Assembly (NCBI RefSeq): GCF_038957035.1
Contig: NZ_CP152412.1
Span: forward strand, 1,794,501-1,858,500
DNA: 64,000 nt
Reading direction: 5' to 3'
Source: Bradyrhizobium sp. B097
Lineage (GTDB): Bacteria; Pseudomonadota; Alphaproteobacteria; Rhizobiales; Xanthobacteraceae
Shown: positions 18,398-27,456 of the stretch, in pieces
Layout of the letters: every line of letters begins with the position of its first letter
Position numbering within the stretch: the stretch's first letter is position 1
Notes under the pieces: model-generated
The model's input: the letters and a program-made list of their open reading frames with translations, nothing else
The model's database searches: none
Told to the model about the DNA's origin: nothing
Translations under genes and position numbers: made by a program

Positions 18398-19265
18398 CTT
18401 TCACGGCGTCTTTCCGTATCTGGTGTCCCCGGTCGACCCCGCCGGCCATGTCCGCACCGAGGTGCTGGGCCGGCTCTGCGACGATCTGATCAAGGCCGGC
18501 GTCCATGGGCTGACGCCGCTCGGCTCGACCGGCGAGTTCGCCTATCTCAACAATGCGCAGCGCATGCAGGTGGTGGCGACCACGATCGAGGCCGCGCAGG
18601 GCCGCGTGCCCGTGGTGGCCGGCGTCGCCTCGACCTCGACAGCGGATGCGGTGGCACAGGCCAAGGCCTATCAGAAGCGCGGTGCTGCCGGCATTCTCGC
18701 GATCATGGAGGCGTATTTTCCGCTCGGTGACGCGCAGGTGGAGTCCTATTTCCGCGCCATTGCCGACGCCGTCGACATTCCGGTCGTGATCTACACCAAT
18801 CCGAATTTCCAGCGCTCCGACCTCACGCTCGACGTCATCGCGCGCCTCGCCGCGCATCCGCGGATCGGCTACATCAAGGACGCCTCGACCAACACCGGCC
18901 GGCTGCTGTCGATCATGAACCGCTGCGGCGACAGCCTGAAAGTGTTCGCGGCCTCCGCCCATATTCCGGCCGCGGTGATGCTGATCGGCGGCCATGGCTG
19001 GATGGCGGGACCTGCCTGCATCATCCCGCGCCAGAGCGTCGAGCTCTACAATCTGTGCCGGCGCAACCGCTGGGACGAGGCGATGGCCCTGCAGCGCAAG
19101 CTCTGGCGCATCAACGAGGCGTTCGCCCGCTTCAACCTCGCCGCCTGCATCAAGGCCGGGCTCGCGATCCAGGGTTATGATGTCGGCGACCCCGTGCCGC
19201 CGCAGGCGCCGCTCGCGGCCGAGCAGCGCAAGGTCGTCGAGGCCGCGTTGCGCGATCTCGGTTGA
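18390..19265 (+). CDS. DapA-family lyase/synthase (dihydrodipicolinate synthase-like)
   Basis: A 291-residue (beta/alpha)8 class I aldolase-type protein. The pyruvate-binding motif is GSTGEFAYL near residue 45, the conserved Tyr is IYTNP near residue 135, and the Schiff-base Lys is IGYIKDAS near residue 160. True DapA belongs to lysine synthesis; the divergence here and the coupling to an SDR gene favour a catabolic member such as a sugar-acid aldolase or dehydratase. The ATG lies inside the 3' end of the previous gene, so the two are made together. Confidence 0.85.
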   Translation: MADFHGVFPYLVSPVDPAGHVRTEVLGRLCDDLIKAGVHGLTPLGSTGEFAYLNNAQRMQVVATTIEAAQGRVPVVAGVASTSTADAVAQAKAYQKRGAAGILAIMEAYFPLGDAQVESYFRAIADAVDIPVVIYTNPNFQRSDLTLDVIARLAAHPRIGYIKDASTNTGRLLSIMNRCGDSLKVFAASAHIPAAVMLIGGHGWMAGPACIIPRQSVELYNLCRRNRWDEAMALQRKLWRINEAFARFNLAACIKAGLAIQGYDVGDPVPPQAPLAAEQRKVVEAALRDLG

Positions 19266-19376
19266 AGCTGGCTTGCGCGTTGCATAAGGCGCATTACGTC
19301 GTCGTTTCCGGGCGTGTTGTCTCGCGCCGAAAATCCGTTAAAACCCGCCGAAATTTCTGAAATCAAGGACCCTCCG

Positions 19377-21701
19377 ATGAACATTCTTCCCGGCAATATG
19401 CGTTTTGGTGCGGGCCAGCCGGTCAAGCGTCTCGAGGACCAGCGGCTGCTCACCGGGAAGGGGCATTTCATCGACGACAAGCCGCAGGACGGCGCGCTCT
19501 GGCTGCACGTGCTGCGCTCGCCGCATGCCCATGCCAACATCAAGTCGATCGACGCCAAGGCGGCGCTCGAGATGCCCGGCGTCAAGGCGGTCTATACCGG
19601 CGCGGACCTCGTGAAGGACGATATCGGCACGCTGCCGACGCTGGCGATCTTCAAGCGGCCGGACGGCTCGCCGATGACCGTGCCGCCGCGGCGCCTGCTG
19701 GCGCACGAGGTTGTGCGTTATGCCGGCGAGGGTGTCGCGGCTGTGGTCGCGACCTCGCGCGTGCTGGCGCAGACCGCGGCCGAAGCGATTGAGGTCGATT
19801 ACGAGGTGCTGCCCTCGGTGGTCGATCCGGTCGAGGCGATCAAATCAGGTGCGCCGGCGGTCTGGCCGGAGGCGCCCGACAACATCGTGGCCGCGATGAG
19901 CTATGGCGACGCGGCCAAGGTCGAGGAGGCCTTTGCCGGCGCCGCGCACAAGGTGTCGCTCGACCTGGTCAGCCAGCGCCTGGTGCCGTCGGCGATGGAG
20001 CCGCGCTCGACCATTGCCGAGATCGAGAAGAAGACCGGACGGCTGATTCTCCACGTGCAGTCGCAGACCCCGGGCTCGACCCGCGATCTCCTGGCGGAAT
20101 CGATCCTGAAGCGGCCGAAGGACAGCGTGCGCGTGCTGGTCGGCGATATCGGCGGCGGCTTCGGCCAGAAGACCAGCCTCTATCCCGAAGACGGCATCGT
20201 CGCCTACGCCGCGACCAAGCTGAACGAGAAGATCCGCTGGCGCGGCGACCGCACCGACGAGTTCGTCGGCGGCACCCACGGCCGCGACCTCACCTCGACC
20301 GGCGAGTTCGCGCTCGATGCCAAGGGCCGCGTGCTGGCCTATCGTGTGCGCTCGATCGGCGGCACCGGCGCGTACTCGTCGGGTACCGCCAACATCATCC
20401 CGCTGGTGCTCGGCCCGTTCGTGCAGACCGGCGTCTACGATCTGCCGCTGGTGCATTTCGAGGTGAAGTCTGTCATGACCAACACCGCGCCGGTCGGCGC
20501 CTATCGCGGCGCCGGCAGGCCCGAGGCGGTGTTCATCGTCGAGCGGCTGTTCGATGCCGCGGCGCGCCAGATCGGCATGGACCCGCGCACCATCCGCAAG
20601 GTCAACTACATCAAGCCGGCGCAACTGCCCTACACCAATGCGGTCGGGCAGGTGTATGACTCCGGCGCCTTCGCGCACATGCTGGAGCGCGCATCCGATT
20701 TGGCCGACTGGAACGGTTTTGCCGCGCGCAAGAAGGCGGCGAAGAAGAAAGGCCTGCTCTACGGCCGTGGCCTGACCAGCTACATCGAATGGACCGGCGG
20801 CCGCGCCCACACCGAAAACGTCTCGCTGCATGCGACCGCCGAAGGCCGCGTCATCCTGCACTCCGGCACCATGGCGATGGGGCAGGGCCTCGCCACTACG
20901 TATACCCAGATGATCGCTGATACGCTCGGCATTGCCATGGACAAGATCGACGTCATCCAGGGCGACACCGATCTCGCCACCGGCTTCGGCAGCGTCGGCT
21001 CGCGCTCGCTGTACGTCGGCGGCACCGCGGTTGCGGTCTCCGCCAATGACATGATCAACAAGGCGCGCGACAAGGCCTCCCATCTGCTCGAAGCCTCCGT
21101 CGGGGACATCGAGTATCGCGACGGCTTCCTCACCGTGGTCGGCACCGACAGGCGCATCAGCCTGTTCGAGATCGCAAAGAAGGAAAGCGGCGCCAAGCTC
21201 TCGGTCGAGAGCGAGGGCAATGTCGACGGCCCGAGCTGGCCGAACGGCACCCATATCTGCGAGGTCGAGATCGATCCCGAGACCGGCGTGACGCGGGTGG
21301 TGCGCTACACCACGGTCGACGACGTCGGCGTCGCGGTCAATCCGATGCTGGTGACGGGGCAGGTGCATGGCGGCGTCGTCCAGGGCATCGGCCAGGCCCT
21401 GTACGAGAGCGTGGCCTACAGCGAGGAAGGTCAGCTTCTGACCGCAAGCTATCAGGACTATTGCATCCCGCGCGCCTCCGACGTTCCGCCGATCACGGTG
21501 ACGCTCGATCCCTCCGCGCCGTGCAAGACCAATCCGCTCGGTGCCAAGGGTTGCGGCGAGTCGGGCGCGATCGGCGGGCCGCCCTGCATCACCAACGGCG
21601 TGATGGATGCGCTGAGCGAGGTCGGGATCACCCAGCTCAACACGCCGCTGACGCCGGTGAAGATCTGGCAGGCGATCCAGGACGCGAAGGTGGGGACTTA
21701 G
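19377..21701 (+). CDS. Xanthine dehydrogenase-family molybdenum-binding subunit (orphan large subunit)
   Basis: A 774-residue molybdenum hydroxylase large subunit with the aldehyde oxidase/XDH hammerhead domain (about residues 20-130), the Mo-binding domain (GGFGQKTSLYPED, GAYRGAGRPEA, GMGQGLATTYTQM) and the conserved catalytic Glu block KGCGESGAIG near the C-terminus. Such subunits hydroxylate N-heterocycles, aldehydes or aromatic CoA esters, normally with a [2Fe-2S] small subunit and an FAD subunit. Neither partner gene is adjacent on either side. The ATG is chosen for its AAGGA site; the frame is open 21 codons further upstream. Confidence 0.88.
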   Translation: MNILPGNMRFGAGQPVKRLEDQRLLTGKGHFIDDKPQDGALWLHVLRSPHAHANIKSIDAKAALEMPGVKAVYTGADLVKDDIGTLPTLAIFKRPDGSPMTVPPRRLLAHEVVRYAGEGVAAVVATSRVLAQTAAEAIEVDYEVLPSVVDPVEAIKSGAPAVWPEAPDNIVAAMSYGDAAKVEEAFAGAAHKVSLDLVSQRLVPSAMEPRSTIAEIEKKTGRLILHVQSQTPGSTRDLLAESILKRPKDSVRVLVGDIGGGFGQKTSLYPEDGIVAYAATKLNEKIRWRGDRTDEFVGGTHGRDLTSTGEFALDAKGRVLAYRVRSIGGTGAYSSGTANIIPLVLGPFVQTGVYDLPLVHFEVKSVMTNTAPVGAYRGAGRPEAVFIVERLFDAAARQIGMDPRTIRKVNYIKPAQLPYTNAVGQVYDSGAFAHMLERASDLADWNGFAARKKAAKKKGLLYGRGLTSYIEWTGGRAHTENVSLHATAEGRVILHSGTMAMGQGLATTYTQMIADTLGIAMDKIDVIQGDTDLATGFGSVGSRSLYVGGTAVAVSANDMINKARDKASHLLEASVGDIEYRDGFLTVVGTDRRISLFEIAKKESGAKLSVESEGNVDGPSWPNGTHICEVEIDPETGVTRVVRYTTVDDVGVAVNPMLVTGQVHGGVVQGIGQALYESVAYSEEGQLLTASYQDYCIPRASDVPPITVTLDPSAPCKTNPLGAKGCGESGAIGGPPCITNGVMDALSEVGITQLNTPLTPVKIWQAIQDAKVGT

Positions 21702-21722
21702 GCCGCGCGCACTCTCTCACCA

Positions 21723-21829
21723 CGTCATTCCGGGGCATCGCGAAGCGATGAGCCCGGAATCCATTAGGCCGCACGTTCTGTCGTGAAATGGATTCCGGGC
21801 TCAGCCCTGCGGGCTGCCCCGGAATGACG
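21723..21829. repeat. Intergenic palindromic element
   Basis: cgtcattccggggc... pairs with ...gccccggaatgacg, and inner agcccggaatccatt pairs with aatggattccgggct. It lies between the convergent ends of the molybdenum hydroxylase and acyl-CoA dehydrogenase genes, so it could also act as a bidirectional transcript end. Confidence 0.85.
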
Positions 21830-21840
21830 GGGAGAGAGAG

Positions 21841-23037
21841 CTAGAGCCCCAACACCATCTTCGCGATGATGTCGCGCTGGATCTCCGACGAGCCGCCGAA
21901 GATCGTATACGCCCGCCCGTTGAGATATTCGGGCACCACCGGCAGCAGTTCTTCCGGGATCGCCGGCTCGTGGTTGAGCCGGTAGAACGGCCGCGCCGGC
22001 TCGACGGCAAGGCCGTCCTGACCGATCACGTCGACGCCGAGCCGCGTCACGGCCTGGCGGATTTCGCTGACCCGCAGCTTGATCAGCGACGACACCGCGC
22101 CGGGATTCTGTCCGGTCTGCAGCGCCGACAGCACCCTGAGCTCGGTCATTTCGAGCGCATCGATATCGACCTCGACCTCCGACATCCGCATCGCGATATC
22201 AGGGTCCTCGATGGCGCGGCCGGTGACTTCGGAACCTGCGAGATCGGAGATCGTCTTCAGCGCCTCGCGCAGCTTGGCGGAGGCGATGCCGGAGCCGCGC
22301 TCGAACTCGAGCAGATATTTGCCATAGGTCCAGCCCTTGCCTTCCTCGCCGACGCGGTTGGCGACGGGCACGCGAACATCGTCGAAGAACACCTGGTTGA
22401 CCTCGTGGTCGCCGCCGATGGTCAGGATCGGGCGCGTGGTGATTCCAGGCGTCTTCATGTCGATCAGGATGAAGCTGATGCCGTCCTGCTGCCGCTCGCC
22501 CTCATTGGTGCGCACCAGCGCGAACATGCGGTTGGCGTGATGCGCATGCGTGGTCCAGATCTTGGTCCCGTTGATGACGTAGTCGTCACCGTCGCGCACC
22601 GCGCGGGTCTTCAGTGACGAAAGATCCGAGCCCGAACCCGGCTCGGAATAACCCTGGCACCAGTAGTCTTCACCCGAGAGGATTCGCGGGAGGTAAAAGT
22701 TCTGCTGCTCAGGGGAGCCGAAGCCGATGATGACGGGGCCGACCATCTTGACGCCCATCACGTTGACATTGGGCACGCCGGCGCGGGCACATTCGGCCTC
22801 GAAGATCCAACGCTGCGCCGGCGTCCAGTCCGGCCCGCCATGGTCCACCGGCCAGCCCGGCGCGCCCCAGCCCTTCTTGTGCAGCGCGCGCTGCCAGGCC
22901 ATGCCGATGTCAGGGTCGGAGAACACCGACGGCGTCAGCGCGGTGGCGCGCTTCATTTCCGGCGTCAGGCTCTCGGCGATGTAGTCGCGGACTTCCTTTT
23001 CGAAAGCACGTTCCTCGGCGCTGAAGGTGAGATTCAT
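21841..23037 (-). CDS. Acyl-CoA dehydrogenase, large-subunit type (PimC/FadE-like)
   Basis: A 398-residue flavoprotein with the acyl-CoA dehydrogenase fold. It shows the FAD/substrate signature GYSEPGSGSDLSSL near residue 125 and the C-terminal block YTIFGGSSEIQRDIIAK. The Glu that serves as catalytic base in many family members (YEGT context) is replaced by Gly in IFGGSSE, so the base must lie elsewhere or in the partner. The length and pairing with a 381-residue second acyl-CoA dehydrogenase 13 bp upstream resemble the large/small pairs of pimeloyl-CoA dehydrogenase (PimC/PimD). It is the third gene of a tight operon with a crotonase. Confidence 0.9.
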   Translation of the reverse strand: MNLTFSAEERAFEKEVRDYIAESLTPEMKRATALTPSVFSDPDIGMAWQRALHKKGWGAPGWPVDHGGPDWTPAQRWIFEAECARAGVPNVNVMGVKMVGPVIIGFGSPEQQNFYLPRILSGEDYWCQGYSEPGSGSDLSSLKTRAVRDGDDYVINGTKIWTTHAHHANRMFALVRTNEGERQQDGISFILIDMKTPGITTRPILTIGGDHEVNQVFFDDVRVPVANRVGEEGKGWTYGKYLLEFERGSGIASAKLREALKTISDLAGSEVTGRAIEDPDIAMRMSEVEVDIDALEMTELRVLSALQTGQNPGAVSSLIKLRVSEIRQAVTRLGVDVIGQDGLAVEPARPFYRLNHEPAIPEELLPVVPEYLNGRAYTIFGGSSEIQRDIIAKMVLGL

Positions 23038-23050
23038 CTTGCGCTCTCCG

Positions 23051-24196
23051 TTAGGCGTGGGCGCGGCCGCTCAACGCGGCGTGGCGGCGATAATGATGAG
23101 CACTGCCGCCGAACAGTGTGTCGAAGGCGAGCAGCCGCTTGAAATAGGCGCCGATGTCGAGTTCTTCCGTGACGCCCATGGCGCCGTGCAGCTGGACTGC
23201 CTGCTCGGCGACGAAGCGCGCGCATTTGCCGATCTTCGCCTTGGCGCCGGATGCGGCACGGCTGCGGGCGACCGGTTCGGCGTTGGCCATCAGCGCGGCG
23301 CGCAGCGCCATCGAGCGCGCCTCGTCGACCTGCATCGCCACGTCGGCAAGGCGATGGCGGATCACCTGGTTGGCCGACAGTGGCCGGCCGAACTGTTTTC
23401 GAATTTTGGTGTATTCGAGCGTGGTGTCGAGCAGCGTCTGCATGATGCCGACCGCCTCGGCGCCGAGCGCAGCCATCGCGCGGTCGACCACGGTCTCGAT
23501 CGCGGGCAGCGCATCCTGGCCGTCGCCGAGCACCGCGTCGGCCGGCAATTGCACATCCCTGAGATCGAGGTTGCAGCCGCGCCCGCCGCCAAGTCGCGCG
23601 TAGTCGCGCAGGGTGAGGCCGGATGTTCCAGCCGGCACCAGGAACAAGCCGAGCTTGCCGGATGCGCCGTTGGCATTGGCGACGCGGGCCGAGACGATGA
23701 TCTGGTTGGCCGATGCGCCGTCGAGCACCGCGATCTTGCTGCCGCTCAAAAGCCAGCCGTCGGCGGTCCTGGTGGCCGTCGTGTCGATATGGCCGAGGTC
23801 GAACCGCGCGGCGCGCTCCGAATGCGCAAACGCGAGCGTGAGCGCGCCCTCGGCGACCTTGGGCAGGATGACCTGCTGCTGCGCCTCGGTGCCGCATTCG
23901 GCAACCAGCGCAGCACCAATCACGACGGTGGAGAGGAATGGCTCGGACACCAGGCCGCGCCCGAACGCTTCCATCAACAGCCCGATCTCGATCGCGCCGC
24001 CGCCGAGTCCGCCGTGGGCCTCGCTGATCGGCAGCGCCAGCCAGCCGAGCTCGGCGAACTGCTTCCAGATCGCGGGCGAATAGCCATGCGGATCGTTCGC
24101 CGATTTCTTGCGGTGCTCTGATGTAAAGGTCTCCGCCACGAAGCGGTCGGCACTTTCGCGCAGCAGGCGCTGCTCGTCGCTGAGGGTGAGGTCCAT
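23051..24196 (-). CDS. Acyl-CoA dehydrogenase, small-subunit type (PimD/FadE-like)
   Basis: A 381-residue acyl-CoA dehydrogenase-fold protein. The N-terminal helical domain starts MDLTLSDEQRLLRESADRF, and the C-terminal part has the FAD-contacting block RKQFGRPLSANQVIRHRLAD and QLHGAMGVTEEL. It lacks the GxSExxxGSD loop seen in the partner, reading AHSERAARFDLG instead, typical of the less conserved subunit of heteromeric enzymes. It lies 4 bp downstream of the crotonase gene and 13 bp upstream of the large-subunit gene. The pair probably oxidises a dicarboxyl- or ring-CoA ester at the membrane-facing electron-transfer flavoprotein pathway; the substrate is unknown. Confidence 0.88.
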   Translation of the reverse strand: MDLTLSDEQRLLRESADRFVAETFTSEHRKKSANDPHGYSPAIWKQFAELGWLALPISEAHGGLGGGAIEIGLLMEAFGRGLVSEPFLSTVVIGAALVAECGTEAQQQVILPKVAEGALTLAFAHSERAARFDLGHIDTTATRTADGWLLSGSKIAVLDGASANQIIVSARVANANGASGKLGLFLVPAGTSGLTLRDYARLGGGRGCNLDLRDVQLPADAVLGDGQDALPAIETVVDRAMAALGAEAVGIMQTLLDTTLEYTKIRKQFGRPLSANQVIRHRLADVAMQVDEARSMALRAALMANAEPVARSRAASGAKAKIGKCARFVAEQAVQLHGAMGVTEELDIGAYFKRLLAFDTLFGGSAHHYRRHAALSGRAHA

Positions 24197-24200
24197 CTGG

Positions 24201-25058
24201 TCACTTCACGTTGGCGTTTTTCTTGACGGAGGGATGCAGACCGGCGGGGTCCACCACCATTCCGAATTCCTGCAGATTGTGCGCGTGGCATAGCTGATGC
24301 AGCGCGAAGGCCTGATCGATCGCGGCGGGCTGGCCCATGATGTCGATCGAGCGGTTCACCGCCTCCTTCGACAGCTTCAGCGCAAAGGCGGGCTTGGCCG
24401 CGATCCGTCGCGCCAGCGCCAACGTGAAGGAGGAGAGATCGCCGCGCGGCACGACGTGATTGACCATGCCGAGGCGATGCGCCTCGTCGGCGCTCCAGAC
24501 GTCGGCGGTGAACAGCATCTCCTTGGCCTTGCGCGCGCCAAGCTCCCAGGGATGCACGAACCACTCGACGCCGCAGACGCCCATCGTCACCACGGGATCG
24601 CAGAATTCGGCATCGTGGCTGGCGACAATCAGGTCGCAGGCCCAGGCCAGCATCAGCCCGCCGGCGATGCACTTGCCGTGCACTTCGGCGATCGTCGGCT
24701 TGGCGAGGTTGCGCCAGCGCCGTGTGATCTGCAGGTAGATCTCCTGCTCGCGCGCGAAGCGCCCATGCGCGTTGGGTTCGGCGAAGCCGCCCCAATTTCC
24801 GACTGGCGGGAAATCGACGCCGGCCTGGTTCTTGGCCCCAGGCCTGAGATCATGACCGGCCGAAAAATGCGGGCCGTTGCCGGCGAGGATGATGACCTTG
24901 ACCGCTTCGTCCTGCACCGCCTGGTCGAAGGCGGCATTGAGGTCGTAGGTCATCTGCAGGTTCTGGGCGTTGCGCGCCTCAGGGCGGTTCATCACGATCC
25001 GCGCAATCGCAGGATCCGGCCGCTCGACGACAATCGTCTCGAATTGTTCAGACGCCAA
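24201..25058 (-). CDS. Crotonase (enoyl-CoA hydratase/isomerase) family protein
   Basis: A 285-residue crotonase-fold protein. The oxyanion-hole region is HFSAGHDLRPG near residue 70 and the second backbone contact is KCIAGGLMLAWACD. The two Glu residues of classical enoyl-CoA hydratase are absent: the first position reads Met (GGLMLAWACD) and the second Val (CDPVVTMGV), so ordinary hydration is unlikely; an isomerase, hydrolase or ring-acting role is more plausible. A TTG start at 25058 is preferred because GGGAGG lies 6 bases upstream; the frame is open 25 codons further to an ATG without a site. It is the first gene of the operon with two acyl-CoA dehydrogenases. Confidence 0.85.
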   Translation of the reverse strand: MASEQFETIVVERPDPAIARIVMNRPEARNAQNLQMTYDLNAAFDQAVQDEAVKVIILAGNGPHFSAGHDLRPGAKNQAGVDFPPVGNWGGFAEPNAHGRFAREQEIYLQITRRWRNLAKPTIAEVHGKCIAGGLMLAWACDLIVASHDAEFCDPVVTMGVCGVEWFVHPWELGARKAKEMLFTADVWSADEAHRLGMVNHVVPRGDLSSFTLALARRIAAKPAFALKLSKEAVNRSIDIMGQPAAIDQAFALHQLCHAHNLQEFGMVVDPAGLHPSVKKNANVK

Positions 25059-25216
25059 TGGATCCTCCCAGGATCGATTTTCTTGGCATGATGAACGGCG
25101 CAGGGAGGGATAGGCAAGGGCCATCATCGGCAAAACCGGCCGCGAATCCCGCCACGCGGGATTGTCGGGCGAAAATCTGTTACTCTGATTGAGAATCCAC
25201 CGGGAGGAACAACTTC

Positions 25217-25831
25217 ATGCGCAAGCTTTGGACCGTGCTGGCAGCGCTGGCGACTTTGAGCCTGACCAACTGCGGCTACAACGCGATCCAGACCAATGAC
25301 GAGACGGTGAAGTCGAGCTGGTCGGAGGTGGTGAACCAGTACCAGCGGCGCGCCGATCTGGTGCCGAACCTCGTCAATTCGGTGAAGGGCTTTGCGCAGC
25401 AGGAGAAGGACGTGCTGCTCGGCGTCACCAACGCGCGCGCCAAGGTCGGCAGCATCCAGGCGACGCCTGAAGTGCTCAACGATCCGGCCGCGTTCCAGAA
25501 GTTCACGCAGGCGCAGGGCGAACTGACCAGCGCGCTGTCGCGGCTCCTGGTCGTGACGGAGAACTACCCGCAGCTGAAATCGGATGCGCTGTTCCGCGAC
25601 CTGATGGCACAGCTCGAAGGCACTGAAAACCGCATCACCGTGGCGCGCAACCGCTACATCAAGGCGGTGCAGGACTATAACGTCGGCATCCGTACCTTCC
25701 CGAACAATCTGACCGCGATGGTGTTCGGCTACAAGGAGAAGCCCAACTTCTCGGTCGAGAACGAGAAGGAGATTTCGACCGCGCCCAAGGTCGATTTCAA
25801 TCCGACGCCCGCGCCCGCGCCGTCGAAATAG
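25217..25831 (+). CDS. lemA: LemA-family lipoprotein
   Basis: A 204-residue LemA protein. The N-terminus MRKLWTVLAALATLSLTNCG is a lipoprotein signal with lipobox LTNC. The family's four-helix region follows: WSEVVNQYQRRADLVPNLVNSVKGF and NRYIKAVQDYNVGIRTFP with GYKEKPNF near the end. LemA proteins are envelope proteins of unclear biochemical role that commonly occur next to TPM-domain genes, as here. The ATG has a GGGAGGAA site. The two following genes start 7 and 2 bp after the preceding stops, so the three form an operon. Confidence 0.95.
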   Translation: MRKLWTVLAALATLSLTNCGYNAIQTNDETVKSSWSEVVNQYQRRADLVPNLVNSVKGFAQQEKDVLLGVTNARAKVGSIQATPEVLNDPAAFQKFTQAQGELTSALSRLLVVTENYPQLKSDALFRDLMAQLEGTENRITVARNRYIKAVQDYNVGIRTFPNNLTAMVFGYKEKPNFSVENEKEISTAPKVDFNPTPAPAPSK

Positions 25832-25838
25832 CGCCGGC

Positions 25839-26753
25839 GTGCCCACCAACGCGATGACCACCGCACGCGTCTTCCTGCTCGCCTTCCTGCTGGGCTTCGT
25901 GTGCCCGGCGTGGGCCGAGGTCGCGGTGCCTCAGCTCACCGGCCGCATCGTCGATCAGACCGGGACGCTGTCGGCGAGCGATGTTGCGTCGCTGAACGAC
26001 AGGCTGAAGGATCTGGAGGCCCGCAAGGGCAGCCAGATTGCGGTCCTGATCGTGCCGACGACGGCTGAGGAAACCATCGAGCAGTTCTCGATTCGCGTTG
26101 CGGAGGCCTGGAAGATCGGGCGCAAGAAGATCGATGACGGCGCGCTATTCGTCGTCGCCAAGAACGACCGGCATTTGCGCATCGAGGTCGGCTACGGCCT
26201 CGAAGGCGTGCTGAGCGACGTCGTCACCCACCGCATCATCGACGAGGACATCACGCCGAAATTCAAGGCCGGCGATTTCGCCGGCGGCATTTCGGCCGGC
26301 GTCGACCGCATGATCCGCCTGATCAATGGCGAGCACCTGCCGGCGCCGGAGCCCGAGCATTGGCAGGGCCCCAATCTCGTCGATCTCGCCAATCCGGTGA
26401 CGATCTTTGTCGTCATCATCGTGGCGAGCGTGTTGCGCGCGATGCTGGGGCGGCTGCTGGGCTCGGCGGCGACCGGCGGCATCGTCGGCGTCTTCATCTG
26501 GATGGTGGCCGGCTCGCTCGCCACTGCCCTGGTGGTCGGGCTGTTCGCTGCCATTGCGGCGCTGATCTTCGGCGGATTGAATTTTGGCGGTCCGGCGGCC
26601 GGCTCGGGACCATACCGGCGCGGCGGCGGATATTCCGGCGGCTGGTCGGGCGGCGGCGGTGGCTGGAGCAGCGGCTCGAGCTCGAGCGACAGCGGCGGCT
26701 TCAGCGGCGGAGGCGGCAGCTTCGGCGGCGGCGGCGCTTCGGGGAGCTGGTAG
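25839..26753 (+). CDS. TPM-domain membrane protein (YgcG-like)
   Basis: A 304-residue envelope protein with a signal peptide (FLLAFLLGFVCPAWA), a TPM domain (about residues 30-165; GRIVDQTGTLSASDVASLND and GYGLEGVLSD), two or three membrane segments (about 185-245), and a Gly/Ser-rich tail ending in GGGGASGSW. This order is typical of YgcG proteins encoded next to lemA. It starts with GTG 7 bp after lemA; an ATG five codons on is an alternative. The TPM fold is associated with photosystem repair phosphatases and membrane-protein quality control; the precise role is unknown. Confidence 0.92.
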   Translation: MPTNAMTTARVFLLAFLLGFVCPAWAEVAVPQLTGRIVDQTGTLSASDVASLNDRLKDLEARKGSQIAVLIVPTTAEETIEQFSIRVAEAWKIGRKKIDDGALFVVAKNDRHLRIEVGYGLEGVLSDVVTHRIIDEDITPKFKAGDFAGGISAGVDRMIRLINGEHLPAPEPEHWQGPNLVDLANPVTIFVVIIVASVLRAMLGRLLGSAATGGIVGVFIWMVAGSLATALVVGLFAAIAALIFGGLNFGGPAAGSGPYRRGGGYSGGWSGGGGGWSSGSSSSDSGGFSGGGGSFGGGGASGSW

Positions 26754-26755
26754 GC

Positions 26756-27253
26756 ATGGGCATCAAGCGCATCGGCAAGCATCTGCTCGAACACCGCTGG
26801 CGCGTGCGGCGCGAGTTTCCGCCGCGCGTGCTCGACGCGATCGAGAGGGCGATCAAGGCCGGCGAGGCTACGCATTCGGGCCAGATACGTTTCGTCGTCG
26901 AGGGTGCGCTCGACGGCGTGCCGCTGTTCCGCGATCAGCCGGCGCGGGAACGGGCGCTCGACGTATTCGCGCACTTGCGGATCTGGGACACCCATCACAA
27001 CAACGGTGTTCTGATTTATCTTTTGCTCGCCGACCGCGACGTCGAGATCGTCGCCGATCGCGGCATCGATGCGAAGGTCGGCCACGCCGGCTGGGAAGCG
27101 ATTTGCCGCGCGATGGAAACCGACTTTCGGGCCGGCCGGTTCGAGCAGGGTGTGATCAAGGGGATCGCGGCGGTGTCGCGGGAGCTGGCGCAGTATTTCC
27201 CGCATGTCGCCGGAGGCCCGAACGAACTGCCGGACAAGCCGGTGGTGATTTAG
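26756..27253 (+). CDS. TPM-domain protein, cytoplasmic type
   Basis: A 165-residue TPM-domain protein without a signal peptide. The conserved block is GVLIYLLLADRDVEIVADRGIDAKVG followed by WEAICRAMETDFRAGRFEQGVIKGI. The ATG lies 2 bp after the preceding stop, so it is co-translated with lemA and the YgcG-like gene. Many genomes carry this lemA-TPM-TPM trio, but the function is not established. Confidence 0.9.
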   Translation: MGIKRIGKHLLEHRWRVRREFPPRVLDAIERAIKAGEATHSGQIRFVVEGALDGVPLFRDQPARERALDVFAHLRIWDTHHNNGVLIYLLLADRDVEIVADRGIDAKVGHAGWEAICRAMETDFRAGRFEQGVIKGIAAVSRELAQYFPHVAGGPNELPDKPVVI

Positions 27254-27283
27254 GGCGACCAACGATTTGGTCCGGTGCTCTTC

Positions 27284-27443
27284 ATCCTCCCCTGGAGGGG
27301 GAGGATCGACGCGAATGCAACGAGCGGCGAGGTGGGGTGAAGGTCTCTCCGCGTGAACGCTGCCCGCGTGGAGAGATCACCCCACCTCGGTTCGCATTGC
27401 GCTGCGCTTCATGCGAACCGATCCTCCCCCTCCAGGGGAGGAT
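27284..27443. repeat. Long intergenic palindrome, family D copy 1
   Basis: atcctcccctggagggggaggatcg pairs with its complement about 130 bp later (cgatcctccccctccaggggaggat), with an internal second pairing (gaggtggggtga / tcaccccacctc). It is related to the element at 35482-35650, which has the same core and layout. It lies between the convergent TPM and GST genes. Confidence 0.9.
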
Positions 27444-27456
27444 AAGAATAAGAGCC

